DNA of 64,000 nucleotides from Holophagales bacterium (GCA_009836625.1 VXVC01000012.1:194073-258072); one strand, 5' to 3'. Positions 44,356 through 53,135 are shown, numbered from the stretch's first letter. Numbers and translations: made by a program. Notes: generated from the sequence alone by a model not told the origin.

Positions 44356-45186
44356 ATGTTTCGGGTTGAATCGGCACGCAGGCGATGGTTCCTTCCAGCG
44401 GCGATTCTCCTTGTGTCGAGCCTCTTGTGGGCCGACGGTCTGGCCGCCCAGAATGTGCTTTCCAGGGCGCTCCAGGAGCGTATCCAGGAGAATCCGCACA
44501 CGACCGAAGCGGACGTCGATGCCGGTGCGCGCGTGTTTCGCCGGAGTTGCTCGCTCTGCCACGGCGCCGACGGCACGGGCGGCGACGGCCCCGACCTGAC
44601 GCGCGGCGTGTTCCGTCACGGCAGCAGCGATGCGGCGCTGTTCCGCAACATCCTGACCGGCATCCCGAACACGGGGATGGGCGGCATCTACCAGCCGGAC
44701 AGGTCGATTTGGCAGGTCGTGTCCTACGTAAGGTCGCTCAGCCGGGCCGTTGGCGAGGAAGAGGTGCCGGGCGATCCGCGACGTGGACGGATGCTGTACA
44801 TGACCCGCGGCTCCTGCTCCGACTGTCACCGCCTGAACGGCTCGGGCGGCCGGCTCGGTCCCGATCTGTCCGACCTGGGCTGGCGGCGGGCGCCGGACCA
44901 CATCGGCGCGTCGATCACCGATCCTTCCGCGGCGATGGACGCCGACTACCGGACGGTCGAAGTCAGGACCAGGGACGGGGGGATCGTCCGGGGCGTGTTG
45001 CGCAACGAGGATCGCTACTCGATCCAGTTCCTGGACGAGTTCGAGAACCTCCGCTCCTTCCAGAAGACGGATCTGGCAGCGATCGACAAACCCGAGGAGT
45101 CGCTGATGCCGCCCCTCGCCAGCTTCTTCCGCGGCCGGGATCTCGACGACCTGGTCGCCTACCTCTACTCGCTGCGGCCGGAGTAA
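44356..45186 (+). CDS. Dihaem c-type cytochrome, periplasmic
   Basis: 276 residues from ATG 44356. Signal peptide ends GLAAQ (about 32). First haem motif Cys65-Cys68-His69 (CSLCHG) with the usual following DGTGGDGPDL; second haem motif Cys154-Cys157-His158 (CSDCHRLNGSGGRLGPDLS). Axial Met candidates lie in GIPNTGMGG and KPEESLMPPLASF. The C-terminal module resembles those of heme-binding domain proteins with a DADYRTVEVRTRDGG insert. It ends two bases before the PQQ alcohol dehydrogenase, and is its likely electron acceptor. Confidence 0.87.
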   Translation: MFRVESARRRWFLPAAILLVSSLLWADGLAAQNVLSRALQERIQENPHTTEADVDAGARVFRRSCSLCHGADGTGGDGPDLTRGVFRHGSSDAALFRNILTGIPNTGMGGIYQPDRSIWQVVSYVRSLSRAVGEEEVPGDPRRGRMLYMTRGSCSDCHRLNGSGGRLGPDLSDLGWRRAPDHIGASITDPSAAMDADYRTVEVRTRDGGIVRGVLRNEDRYSIQFLDEFENLRSFQKTDLAAIDKPEESLMPPLASFFRGRDLDDLVAYLYSLRPE

Positions 45187-45188
45187 AG

Positions 45189-46805
45189 ATGACGATCGGA
45201 ACCAAGACCGCGGCTCTCGCCGCGTCCTTCCTGCTTGCGGCCGGGGGCGTGTCCGCTCAGCGTGGCGTGTCCTACGAACGCCTGCAGGCCGCGGCCGACG
45301 AGCCGGGCAACTGGCTCATGTACTCCGGCCAGTACGGCAGCCAGCGCTTCAGCCGCCTCGTCGAGATCGATCGCTCGAACGCGGCGGATCTGCAGCTCCG
45401 CTGGGTTCGTCAAATGCCGACGCTTGGTCGCCTGGAAACGACGCCGCTGGTGATCGACGAGGTGATGTACGCGACGACGCCGGACAACGTCGTCATCGCG
45501 CTCGATGCGCGCACCGGCCAGCAGTACTGGTCCTACGCTCACGAGCTGCCGGATCAGCTCGCTCTCTGCTGCGGCAAGCAGAACCGGGGCGTTGCCATTC
45601 GCGGCGACCGGCTCTACATGGGCACGATCGATGCGCACCTGGTCTCCCTGGACGCCAAGACCGGCGCCGTGATCTGGGACACGGAAGTGGGCGAGCCCCG
45701 CACGGGGCAGTCGATCACGGCGGCGCCGATGATCATCCGCGATCTGGTCATCACCGGGATCGGGGGCGGCGAGTACGGCATCCGGGGCTTCCTCGACGCC
45801 TACGACGCGGACAGCGGCGACCTGCGCTGGCGTACCTACACGATTCCCGGGCCGGGCGAACCCGGCAACGAGACCTGGGAGGGCGACTCCTGGAAGACGG
45901 GCGGCGCGCCGACCTGGATGACGGGCTCCTACGACCCCGAGCTCGATCTCCTCTACTGGGGCACGGGCAATCCGGGGCCGGACTGGAACGGCGAGGTCCG
46001 CGAGGGCGACAACCTGCACTCGGACTCGGTGCTGGCGATCCGGCCGGACACGGGCGAGATCGTCTGGACCTTCCAGTTCACGCCCCACGACGTCCACGAC
46101 TGGGACGCCTGTCAGGTGCCGATCCTGTTCGACGCGCAGTACCAGGGCGAGCAACGCAAGCTGATGGCCTTCGCCAACCGGAACGCCTTCTTCTACCTGC
46201 TGGACCGCGAGACCGGGGAGTTCCTGTTCGCGCGCGAGTTCGCGCGACAGACGTGGGCCGAGGGAATCGACCAGGACACGGGCCGGCCGATCCGCGTGCC
46301 GAACATGTTCCCCAGCGAGGAGGGCACCCTCGTCGCACCGACGATCGGCGGCGCCGCGAACTGGTTCTCGCCCACCTACAGCCCCGACACCGGCCTGTTC
46401 TACATCCAGGCCTACGACGCCGAGATGCTCTACTACATGGCCGAGGCCGAGTACGAAGAGGGCGAGCTCTTCGTCGGCGGCTACGGCAAGCCGGCCGGGC
46501 CGGCCGACCAGTACGTGAGCGCGGTGCGCGCGATCGATCCGCTGACCGGCGACAGGAAGTGGGAGTACCAGGTCCAGCCCCGGTCCACGTCAGGCCTGCT
46601 CGCGACGAAGGGCGGCCTGGTGTTCGGCGGCAGCGTCGCGGGCATCTTCTACGCCCTCGACGCCGAGAGCGGCGAGGAGCTCTGGCACCGTCGGCTCGGC
46701 GGCAACGTCTTCGCGGCGCCGATCAGCTACGAGGCGGGCGGGCAGCAGCACGTGACGATCGCCGCCGGCCGGGCGCTGTTCACGTTCGCTCTGCCTGCCG
46801 AGTGA
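45189..46805 (+). CDS. PQQ-dependent alcohol dehydrogenase, periplasmic
   Basis: 538 residues, ATG 45189. Signal peptide to about 24. GNWLMYSGQYGSQRFSRLVE is the standard quinoprotein alcohol dehydrogenase opening. Vicinal Cys127-Cys128 (LALCCGKQNRG) match the disulfide ring of type I enzymes. WGTGNPGPDWNGEVREGDN, HDVHDWDACQVPILFD, and NRNAFFYLLDRETGEFL carry the catalytic and calcium-site residues. A His in DVHDWD takes the usual position. Oxidises primary or small alcohols and passes electrons to a cytochrome c, probably the one encoded directly upstream. Confidence 0.92.
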   Translation: MTIGTKTAALAASFLLAAGGVSAQRGVSYERLQAAADEPGNWLMYSGQYGSQRFSRLVEIDRSNAADLQLRWVRQMPTLGRLETTPLVIDEVMYATTPDNVVIALDARTGQQYWSYAHELPDQLALCCGKQNRGVAIRGDRLYMGTIDAHLVSLDAKTGAVIWDTEVGEPRTGQSITAAPMIIRDLVITGIGGGEYGIRGFLDAYDADSGDLRWRTYTIPGPGEPGNETWEGDSWKTGGAPTWMTGSYDPELDLLYWGTGNPGPDWNGEVREGDNLHSDSVLAIRPDTGEIVWTFQFTPHDVHDWDACQVPILFDAQYQGEQRKLMAFANRNAFFYLLDRETGEFLFAREFARQTWAEGIDQDTGRPIRVPNMFPSEEGTLVAPTIGGAANWFSPTYSPDTGLFYIQAYDAEMLYYMAEAEYEEGELFVGGYGKPAGPADQYVSAVRAIDPLTGDRKWEYQVQPRSTSGLLATKGGLVFGGSVAGIFYALDAESGEELWHRRLGGNVFAAPISYEAGGQQHVTIAAGRALFTFALPAE

Positions 46806-46836
46806 GAGTCGCCTGACAAGTCACCGGCTATCCGTG

Positions 46837-46842
46837 TAAGCT
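46837..46842 (+). promoter_or_regulatory. Putative -10 box before the four-gene membrane cassette (TAAGCT)
   Basis: TAAGCT ends seven bases before the TTG at 46850, the same register as at other operon starts in the window. It lies 32 bases past the preceding gene's stop. Confidence 0.4.
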
Positions 46843-46849
46843 CCAGCGT

Positions 46850-46930
46850 TTGCCGGACATGAGCGTACCTTCAGAACTGGGGATCGCGGACCTTGGGGAG
46901 CGACCGACCGACGGTGAGGTCCAGCGATGA
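46850..46930 (+). CDS. Possible 26-residue leader peptide coupled to the membrane cassette
   Basis: A short frame from TTG 46850 (or ATG 46859) to TGA at 46928-46930, which overlaps the ATG of the next gene as ATGA. It reads MPDMSVPSELGIADLGE and onward to EVQR. No ribosome binding site, but TAAGCT stands seven bases ahead, so a leaderless message would begin here. It could serve translational coupling of the cassette, or simply be chance. The downstream gene has its own GGTGAGG site. Confidence 0.3.
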   Translation: MPDMSVPSELGIADLGERPTDGEVQR

Positions 46931-48294
46931 ACGTGTTCCCTGATCTTCATCTGGAGGACCTGCGGGCTGAGGTTGAACCCAAGGCCCTGGGTCGCCAGCT
47001 TGGCGAGCGGGACCGCCCCATGCTCGACGCGGTCGAGGACCAGGGACAGGCCAAGATCAGCCAGTTCATCGCCCAGAAGAAGAATGAAGCGGTCCAGTTA
47101 CGAGACGAGAGGCTGACGGAGATCGACAAAGGTCTGGCTGAGCTTGACCACCCGCTGCTTCCTGGTGCGTTGGAGAGTGTTACGCAACAGGCGCTGGCCG
47201 AGTTCGGGGATGTCGAGCAGAGGCACTCCGACGATCTACGGAACGACCTCCAGGAATGGCGAAAGAGACGGGAGGACTTTCTCGACTTCAAGGAAGAGAA
47301 CGGCATCAGTCGCGAACCCGACTACCATTCGACAATCAGGCGTTGGGTCGGCGGCGGCGGCCTCTTCGTACTTCTGTTGGTGGAGAGCTTCCTGAACGCC
47401 GGTTTCCTTGCCGAGGGCAGCGAGGCGGGGCTCTTCGGGGGTTGGGCTGTCGCGATCGGTTTCAGCGCGGTGAACATCCTGGCGCCCTTCGGCCTCTTCG
47501 GTCCGCTGAGCCGCTACGTTCGCCACGTGAGACTCAGTCTCAAGGTCGCGGGCTGGGCGTGCCTGTCGGCCTGGGTCGGGTTGGCCCTCCTGCTGAACCT
47601 CGGGCTCGCCCACTATCGGGAGGCTTCCGAGGCACTGGCGGATGATCCGGACGCCGAAATGGTGACCCGCCTGTTGGCACAGCCTCTCGGGATGGAAACG
47701 GCTGCCTCGTGGCTTCTGTTCGTTCTGGGTTTGGGCTTCTCGGTGCTTGCCTTCTACGAAGGGTGGAAGTTCTGGGGCGATTCGTACCCGGGCTACCGGG
47801 GTGTTCATGTCCGGATGTCGGAAGCCAGGGAACAGCACGAGGACCTCAGGGCCGAGGCTGCGGATGAGCTGAAGGAGGTTCGGCTCAAATGGCTTGCCAA
47901 GGCGGAAGAGACGCTGGATCGCGCACGGATGCAACCCGCCGAGACGCGTCGGCTGCTGAAGAGCGAGGGGGATTTGGTCTCTGCGTTCGATGACCACATG
48001 GAGCAGTTACGGAACTTCGGCGTCGCACTGATCGAGGAGTACCGCGTCGCCAACCACGCCGTGCGCAGTGACCGCGCCGTGCCCGCATCCCACGCCGAGC
48101 CCTGGGAGTTCGTTCCCCCTTCTCCTCATCGGGTGCGCGGGTCGGAACCGCGTCTGGTGGACGAATCCTCGCTTGCGCGGCTGCAGGCGGAGCACTTGGA
48201 GGCTGTTCGCGCGCTGAACGCCCAGTGGGAGGCGGCGCAACAGCGGCTCGGACTCGCTGGCCAGAACCCCGGCAGCGAGAATGCCCCGTCGTAG
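46927..48294 (+). CDS. Membrane cassette gene 1: coiled-coil protein with four TM helices
   Basis: 455 residues, ATG after GGTGAGG. A long helical N-terminal part (about 30-135), rich in Glu, Gln and Arg, then four hydrophobic helices at roughly 141-163 (GGGGLFVLLLVESFLNAGFL), 168-190, 203-225 and 258-278, followed by a second coiled coil (about 290-370) and a polar tail. The helix motif VESFLNAGFLAEGSEAGL-FGG is reminiscent of uncharacterised membrane proteins found in multi-gene cassettes, but no named family applies. Overlaps gene 2 by 14 bases. Cytoplasmic coiled coils on both sides suggest a structural or sensing role. Confidence 0.75.
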   Translation: MNVFPDLHLEDLRAEVEPKALGRQLGERDRPMLDAVEDQGQAKISQFIAQKKNEAVQLRDERLTEIDKGLAELDHPLLPGALESVTQQALAEFGDVEQRHSDDLRNDLQEWRKRREDFLDFKEENGISREPDYHSTIRRWVGGGGLFVLLLVESFLNAGFLAEGSEAGLFGGWAVAIGFSAVNILAPFGLFGPLSRYVRHVRLSLKVAGWACLSAWVGLALLLNLGLAHYREASEALADDPDAEMVTRLLAQPLGMETAASWLLFVLGLGFSVLAFYEGWKFWGDSYPGYRGVHVRMSEAREQHEDLRAEAADELKEVRLKWLAKAEETLDRARMQPAETRRLLKSEGDLVSAFDDHMEQLRNFGVALIEEYRVANHAVRSDRAVPASHAEPWEFVPPSPHRVRGSEPRLVDESSLARLQAEHLEAVRALNAQWEAAQQRLGLAGQNPGSENAPS

Positions 48295-49129
48295 ACGCCG
48301 CCGGTCCCGTCGCCGGCGGGGCTCGGATCGACTCTCGATTGGGCAGAAGGCCGCCGTTGCCTGCGGCCTGGTCGTGGCGGTTGCCGTCTTGTTCCTGTTC
48401 GGCCGCTACGTCGTGTTTGCCCCCGGCCCGCCCGAACGCGACCCCGACACCGGCTGTCCAGAGACCGGTCCTAGCTCGCTGACCGCGATCATGATCGACG
48501 CAACGGATCGGATCGGAGCGATCAGCCGCGCCGACGTGCTGGCGCGTCTGGACGAGTATGTCGCGGCGAGCCGCGAGGACGAGATGGTCATCGGATTCGA
48601 GGCCAGGCCGGTGGGCGAAGAGATCGACGACCCGCTGCTGATGGTCTGTCATCCCGGCGACCCGGAGAAGGCGAGCGAGTGGACGCAGAATCCGCGACGC
48701 ATCCGGCAACGGCTTGAGGAGCGGTTCCGGCAACCGCTCGAGGCTCTGTTCCGGGACCTTCTCGGCCGTGAGGAAGCGCCGACGTCGCCGCTCATGGAGA
48801 GTGTCCAGAGCGTCGCCGTTTCCTTTCTTGGCCGCGAGGAGTACGTGGACATCCCGAAACGGTTGGTCCTCGTGTCCGATTTGATGCAGCACAGCGAGTA
48901 CTTGTCCTTCTTTCGCCAACCCGTCGAGTACGACGCCTTCGCGAGGAGTCACGGCGCGGACGCTCTCGGCACAGACCTAGGGGGAACCACCGTGGACATC
49001 CTCTTTGTACAGCGGGAGGCGCACCGCCGGCTCCGCAGCACACGCGGTCTGGCCGAGTTCTGGGGACGCTGGATTGAGGATCAGGGCGGCATGGTCCGAT
49101 CCGTAGTCAGCATTGACGGGATGAACTGA
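48281..49129 (+). CDS. Membrane cassette gene 2: single-TM protein with vWA-like domain
   Basis: 282 residues, beginning with a run of Arg (residues 3-13) and a TM helix at 22-47, so the bulk is outside the cytoplasm. SLTAIMIDATDRIGAISRAD (66-85) resembles the first strand and metal-binding DxTxx motif of von Willebrand A domains (Asp73, Asp76), and RLVLVSDLMQHSE near 192-204 the later strand. The domain ends with EFWGRWIEDQGGMVRSVVSI. The MIDAS is not canonical, so metal binding is uncertain. Ends TGATG, sharing one base with gene 3. Confidence 0.7.
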   Translation: MPRRRRRRSRRRRGSDRLSIGQKAAVACGLVVAVAVLFLFGRYVVFAPGPPERDPDTGCPETGPSSLTAIMIDATDRIGAISRADVLARLDEYVAASREDEMVIGFEARPVGEEIDDPLLMVCHPGDPEKASEWTQNPRRIRQRLEERFRQPLEALFRDLLGREEAPTSPLMESVQSVAVSFLGREEYVDIPKRLVLVSDLMQHSEYLSFFRQPVEYDAFARSHGADALGTDLGGTTVDILFVQREAHRRLRSTRGLAEFWGRWIEDQGGMVRSVVSIDGMN

Positions 49130-50499
49130 TGGCGCCGGGCCGCCGCCGGGGCGGCGAACGGGATTTGAACCCCCGCGCGGCCTTTCTGTGGTTCGCGGCT
49201 GGAGGAGGGCTCCTGCTGGCGCTCCTGAAGCTCGTGACGAGTCACTGGTTTCCCCCGGTTCTCCTCTCGCTGTTACTGATCGTCGCGTACGGCTTCTTCT
49301 TTCTCTGGGACCGGGGACTGAGTGGTCCAAGGTTCGAGCACGCGGGCGACAATCTCTACTACGTCGGTTTCCTCTACACCCTCATCTCACTAGCGGTATC
49401 GCTATACCGGTTTACCAGCGACGGCTACACCGAGGACATCGTCCAAGGCTTCGGGGTCGCGTTGAGCAGCACTGTCTTCGGCCTGATCGGTCGCGTGTAC
49501 GTCAATCAGTCGTCCGCCGACGAACCGGCCAGCGTGGAGGCGGCTACGCGCCAGAGCCTGGTAGTCGCCCACCGAGAACTCCGGGCTGAGATGGACTACG
49601 CGATCGAGGACTACAAGCGGTTCCGCGAGGACTTGGGTGAGCTGCGGGAGGCCCTCGGGCGAGCGAAGGGGGTTACGGCCGAGGAGACCAAGGCGTTGGC
49701 GGACGAGGCCGCCAAACTTGAGGATGTGCGCGGCTTGGCCCTGAGACTGGACAAGGCCGCCGAAGACGTCATCGCGAGGATTGCCCAAAGACAGGAAGAG
49801 CTGGCGGTCGGTATGAAGGACGAGGCGATGACAACGCTGCGGAACATCGCTTCTCAGCAGGTAGCCATGAGCGACGGCGTGGTCGAGGCGCAGCGGGATG
49901 CCTTGAACCGAGTCGGGGCTCGTCTGAACGATGCGGCGTCCTCTTTGGATCGGTCGGCCGCATCGATGTCGCGAACGATCGAAACGAAGGAGCAGGAAAT
50001 CGTAGTCCAGGCGAAAGCGCTGCGGAGTGCCGTCGATCTCGCGCTGGAGAGCTTTGGCACCGCGGACTTCGAGCGCGAGGTCGCCACGCGCGTCCTGGAT
50101 CCCGCGGAGACTCGCTTGCGTCGGTTGATCGAGGGGTACCAGCCCTTGGCCAAGAGCTTGGTCAGAACGCAGGATGGGCAGGAACGGGTTGTCGCGGAGA
50201 GCCGGCGAGTCCTTGAACAGTTGTCGAAGGTGTTCGCTCAGCATGAGGACCTAGCGGGTCACTACCAAGGCGCTGCGGACTCGTTGGTCAGGGCGGCGAG
50301 TATTCTGGAGTCCGTTCCCGAGCAGCTTGAGCGCCAATCAGCGCGGTCGGAAGCTGTGGCCCGCGAGGCTGCGGTGGTTGGTGAACGCCTACGTGAGTCG
50401 ACCGGCGCGCTCGAAAGAGCGAGCGCTTCCCTGACCGCCGCGTCCCGGTCGGCGTCAAGACCCAAGCGCGGCATCTTCGCGTCCTTTCGTCGCACCTGA
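49129..50499 (+). CDS. Membrane cassette gene 3: TolQ/MotA/ZorA-like channel with long coiled coil
   Basis: 456 residues. Four hydrophobic segments: 18-37, 42-60, 76-94 and 104-125. The third and fourth (YYVGFLYTLISLAVSLYRF, then EDIVQGFGVALSSTVFGLIG) follow the pattern of TolQ/ExbB/MotA proton-channel helices, in which GxLxT-x-x-x and the I-x-x-G-x-x-x-A-L-x-x-T-x-x-G-L motif line the pore. The remaining 320 residues form an uninterrupted cytoplasmic coiled coil, as in the tail of ZorA in Zorya defence systems. No ZorC or ZorD-like gene is present. Predicted stator of an ion-driven complex with gene 4. Confidence 0.6.
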   Translation: MAPGRRRGGERDLNPRAAFLWFAAGGGLLLALLKLVTSHWFPPVLLSLLLIVAYGFFFLWDRGLSGPRFEHAGDNLYYVGFLYTLISLAVSLYRFTSDGYTEDIVQGFGVALSSTVFGLIGRVYVNQSSADEPASVEAATRQSLVVAHRELRAEMDYAIEDYKRFREDLGELREALGRAKGVTAEETKALADEAAKLEDVRGLALRLDKAAEDVIARIAQRQEELAVGMKDEAMTTLRNIASQQVAMSDGVVEAQRDALNRVGARLNDAASSLDRSAASMSRTIETKEQEIVVQAKALRSAVDLALESFGTADFEREVATRVLDPAETRLRRLIEGYQPLAKSLVRTQDGQERVVAESRRVLEQLSKVFAQHEDLAGHYQGAADSLVRAASILESVPEQLERQSARSEAVAREAAVVGERLRESTGALERASASLTAASRSASRPKRGIFASFRRT

Positions 50500-50504
50500 A
50501 CCGG

Positions 50505-51740
50505 ATGGCGTTCGAAGAAGGGCCCCCCGAAGCGGGCCGCGCCTTTCCGCGTGGTCTGGTTCTCGGCTTCACCATGGCCGAGATTGCGATCCTGATCATC
50601 TTCGTGCTGCTGCTTGTGTTGGCGGCGATGCTGACGCGCGAATCGGACAGACGCGAGCAGGCCGAGTCGGAATTGGAGCGGTACGAGGACGTGCAGGAGA
50701 TCTTCGAGGAGGAGGAGCTGCCGCAGGATCCCACGGTTCTGCGGTCGTACCTAGTGGAGCGCGTCGAGCGGCATCACGCGGCCGAAAACTGGCGGGTGCT
50801 GGTCCGCGAACTGGAGCGAACGGCTCCGGGGCCATCCCCGCAGGAACTCCTCGACCGGATCCAGCAGTCGGAGATTGGCACAATGTCGCCATCTGAGGTG
50901 GAGGAGTTGCTGGCGGCGCGGCGCGCCGTGGAGCAAGCGGATGCTCACGCCGAACTCGAAGAGGCGCTTCAGGAGGCCGGCGTTTCGCCTTCGGCGGGAG
51001 AGATCCAGGACATGGCGGCCGCGATGCGTGCTGCGGATGAGCAGGGAATGACGCCCGCGGAGGTTCGGAACGCCATCGAGAACCGCGTTTGGAACGAGGT
51101 GGTTGACGACGCAGGTCGGTTGGTCGAACCGGAAGACCTACGGGATCTACTGGATGCGGTCAGAGCCGCCGCCGAGCAGGGGCTCTCGCCCGAGCAGGTA
51201 AGAAACTCCGTCGACGCGCAGAGCCGACTTGAACAGGCGCTCGATGAACGCGACCGAGAGCGGGAGAAGGCCGAGAGTCTCCAGATGCAACTTCGTTCTC
51301 TCGGTGGCGGCACGGATCACCCAAGCTGTTGGTACCAGGATGACGGCATCACGACGGCCTACCTCTTCGATGTCGCTCTGACCGCCCGGGGCAGCTTGGT
51401 AGTGGACTTCGCCGCCACGTCGCCCGAGTATGTGCTCGACGCATCCGGGCGCCGGCTGGGTACGACCGGGGAGGCGCGTGCCTCCCTACCGGTAGGCAGC
51501 GTTCGGCTTCAGGAGCCCTTGAGCCCCGGGGAGTTTCTTCGACAGACGAAACCGGTCCACGACTGGAGTATCGACAACGAGCCCGAGTGTCGCTTCTTTG
51601 TGCGTGTCTTCGACCGCACAGGGGCAAGCCAGAAGCAGCTCTACAAGGACCAGTTACAGGTGGTCGAACAGCCGTTCTACAAGTTGCTCATGGATAGTTC
51701 GGGGCTACCACCCGCTCTGGCCCGGACGGTGGGGCAGTAG
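50505..51740 (+). CDS. Membrane cassette gene 4: TolR/MotB-like single-TM protein
   Basis: 411 residues, five bases after gene 3. One TM helix at about 19-43 (FTMAEIAILIIFVLLLVLAA) preceded by a Phe-Pro-Arg cytoplasmic tip, with an acidic Glu26 at the start of the helix, where TolR, ExbD and MotB have their proton-carrying Asp. Then a periplasmic helical region with repeated EVEELLAARR-like and GMTPAEVRNAIENR / GLSPEQVRNSVDAQ units (an internal repeat), a short coiled coil and a C-terminal beta-rich domain (290-411) with a Cys pair. No OmpA-like peptidoglycan motif was seen. Function inferred only from its pairing with gene 3. Confidence 0.55.
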   Translation: MAFEEGPPEAGRAFPRGLVLGFTMAEIAILIIFVLLLVLAAMLTRESDRREQAESELERYEDVQEIFEEEELPQDPTVLRSYLVERVERHHAAENWRVLVRELERTAPGPSPQELLDRIQQSEIGTMSPSEVEELLAARRAVEQADAHAELEEALQEAGVSPSAGEIQDMAAAMRAADEQGMTPAEVRNAIENRVWNEVVDDAGRLVEPEDLRDLLDAVRAAAEQGLSPEQVRNSVDAQSRLEQALDERDREREKAESLQMQLRSLGGGTDHPSCWYQDDGITTAYLFDVALTARGSLVVDFAATSPEYVLDASGRRLGTTGEARASLPVGSVRLQEPLSPGEFLRQTKPVHDWSIDNEPECRFFVRVFDRTGASQKQLYKDQLQVVEQPFYKLLMDSSGLPPALARTVGQ

Positions 51741-51771
51741 TGGCGGCGGGTGCGTTGCACCTCGTTGCCCG

Positions 51772-52125
51772 TCAGGCCCGGACCCGGATCCTCGACTCCT
51801 CAACGATCCAAAGCTCGCCTCCGGTCAGCGAGTCGGACAAGGCGGCCACAAGTCGCATCCCGGTCTCGAGAACGCGCGTGCGGGACTGATCGCCCAACCT
51901 CAGGACGATGATTCCTGAGGAGGCCTCGGGAGGATGGGTTCGGATGTCGGCGAAGTCGGTGTCGAAGGTGACGAGAACGCGACCTTCCTCGCTGCAGAGC
52001 GACGCGAGTTCAGAGTCTCGGGCGCCGCCAAGTCCCTGATCGAGGACTGTGGCCACATCGTGTCCGGACCGACGGAGAAGGCCCGCGAGTTCTACGGGGA
52101 GGTTCTCGTCCAGCTTGAAGCGCAT
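51772..52125 (-). CDS. DUF5615 PIN-like toxin
   Basis: 117 residues from ATG 52125. MRFKLDENLPVELAGLLRRS with Asp6, and later GRVLVTFDTDFADIRT and HPPEASSGIIVLRLGDQ, are the signatures of DUF5615 (Mut7-C-like) proteins, predicted PIN-fold nucleases paired with DUF433 partners. Encoded eight bases after the DUF433 gene. A longer frame upstream overlaps that gene and is rejected. Predicted RNase toxin. Confidence 0.88.
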   Translation of the reverse strand: MRFKLDENLPVELAGLLRRSGHDVATVLDQGLGGARDSELASLCSEEGRVLVTFDTDFADIRTHPPEASSGIIVLRLGDQSRTRVLETGMRLVAALSDSLTGGELWIVEESRIRVRA

Positions 52126-52133
52126 TCGGGAGG

Positions 52134-52361
52134 CTAACCGGAGAGAGCCACCACCCTCTCCTTCGCGAGTTCCGCGGCGTAGCACATGGCCGCTCGCACT
52201 GAGTCCGTCGTGATCGAGGGGTAGCTCCGGACGATTTCCTGCGGCGTAAGGCCTGCCGCCGCGTTGTCGAGTATCGCGGTAACGAGTACTCGGGTACCGG
52301 CGATACAGGCCTGTCCGTGGCAGACCTCCGGATCAACAGTGATGTGGTCACGCCAGTTCAT
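52134..52361 (-). CDS. DUF433 antitoxin
   Basis: 75 residues from ATG 52361; a GTG two codons earlier (52367) lies against the TAGCAT box and is unlikely. MNWRDHITVDPEVCHGQACI-AGTRVLVTAILDNAA is the usual DUF433 start, and GLTPQEIVRSYPSITTDSVRA its winged-helix part. Pairs with the DUF5615 toxin downstream, and probably represses its own promoter. Confidence 0.9.
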   Translation of the reverse strand: MNWRDHITVDPEVCHGQACIAGTRVLVTAILDNAAAGLTPQEIVRSYPSITTDSVRAAMCYAAELAKERVVALSG

Positions 52362-52367
52362 GCACAC

Positions 52368-52373
52368 ATGCTA
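52368..52373 (-). promoter_or_regulatory. Putative -10 box of leaderless type (TAGCAT)
   Basis: On the minus strand GCTAGCAT ends six bases before the DUF433 ATG at 52361; no Shine-Dalgarno sequence. Helps choose the start. Confidence 0.45.
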
Positions 52374-52454
52374 GCGCGTCGGCACGTGGGTCCCTCCGGT
52401 CGAGGCCCTCCGGCCCCAGCGTCGACTGGGCCGAGTCGAAGCCGGCTGCGAGCG

Positions 52455-53135
52455 TCAGTCTGGTCTACAGACGCCGCAGGGTTCGTACCGCTCCACTGCC
52501 TCGTTTCGCTTCATCGGGATCTTACTCTTGCTCAGGAAGCGACAGCCTTCCCTGTGGTACTTGCGACCGGTGCGGGTCACGTAGACCGTACCGCTTTCCC
52601 TGGGGGAACGCCGCGCTTCAGGTGAGGCGGACGAACGTGGGTTCGATCCGCCGACCACTTCGCCCCACAGGCCTCTCCGGTTGTCCCGGGCCTCTCGCTC
52701 GAACTGCCGGAACGCTTCCATGTGCCGGAACGGAAACCGCGTGTAGGCGTGGCCGTAGCCGCGGCGGATGATCTCGGCGTTCACGAACGTCCCGTCAGGA
52801 AGATAGACGTAGGCCAGAGTGCGACCGTAGCGATCCTGCCGTTCCTGGTCGTACTCGAGCCGCACTCGCTTCCCCTCGAGCAGCCGCTTCGTGAAGGCGC
52901 TCGCCTCCTTGCCGAAGAACTCGACGGGCCGGTTCGGGTGGACGGTCTCAGGCGTGTCGACGCCGATCAGGCGGACCCGGCCCACGCCTTCGACGATGAT
53001 CGTGTCGCCGTCGACGACCCGCTCCACCAGTTGGGCCGGCGCACTGGTCGCGGCCAGGAGGCTGAACAGGAACGCGGTTCCGCAGCGAACGGCGAGTGGA
53101 TGGCGGAGCAGGGGGCGCACTTCGCGAGGGCGCAA
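52455..53135 (-). CDS. Thermonuclease (SNase) with C-terminal Cys/His-rich tail
   Basis: 226 residues from a TTG at 53135; an in-frame GTG at 53120 is an alternative and gives a tighter signal peptide (LRHPLAVRCGTAFLFSLLAA). SNase core: VVDGDTIIVEGVGRVRLIGV, then DTPE, FFGKEASAFTKRLLEGKRVR, DRYGRTLAYVYLPDG, and GYGHAYTRFPF. Active-site Arg, Glu and Arg (RLIGVDTPE, KEA, DRYGR) are kept. The tail KYHREGCRFLSKSKIPMKR ending CGVCRPD is a small metal-binding module commonly attached to SNases. Secreted or periplasmic nuclease. Confidence 0.9.
   Translation of the reverse strand: MRPREVRPLLRHPLAVRCGTAFLFSLLAATSAPAQLVERVVDGDTIIVEGVGRVRLIGVDTPETVHPNRPVEFFGKEASAFTKRLLEGKRVRLEYDQERQDRYGRTLAYVYLPDGTFVNAEIIRRGYGHAYTRFPFRHMEAFRQFEREARDNRRGLWGEVVGGSNPRSSASPEARRSPRESGTVYVTRTGRKYHREGCRFLSKSKIPMKRNEAVERYEPCGVCRPD

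Noticed and set aside
46927..51740. A standard Zorya system
   Set aside because: No ZorC, ZorD or ZorE-like helicase or nuclease is encoded nearby, and genes 1 and 2 do not resemble them.
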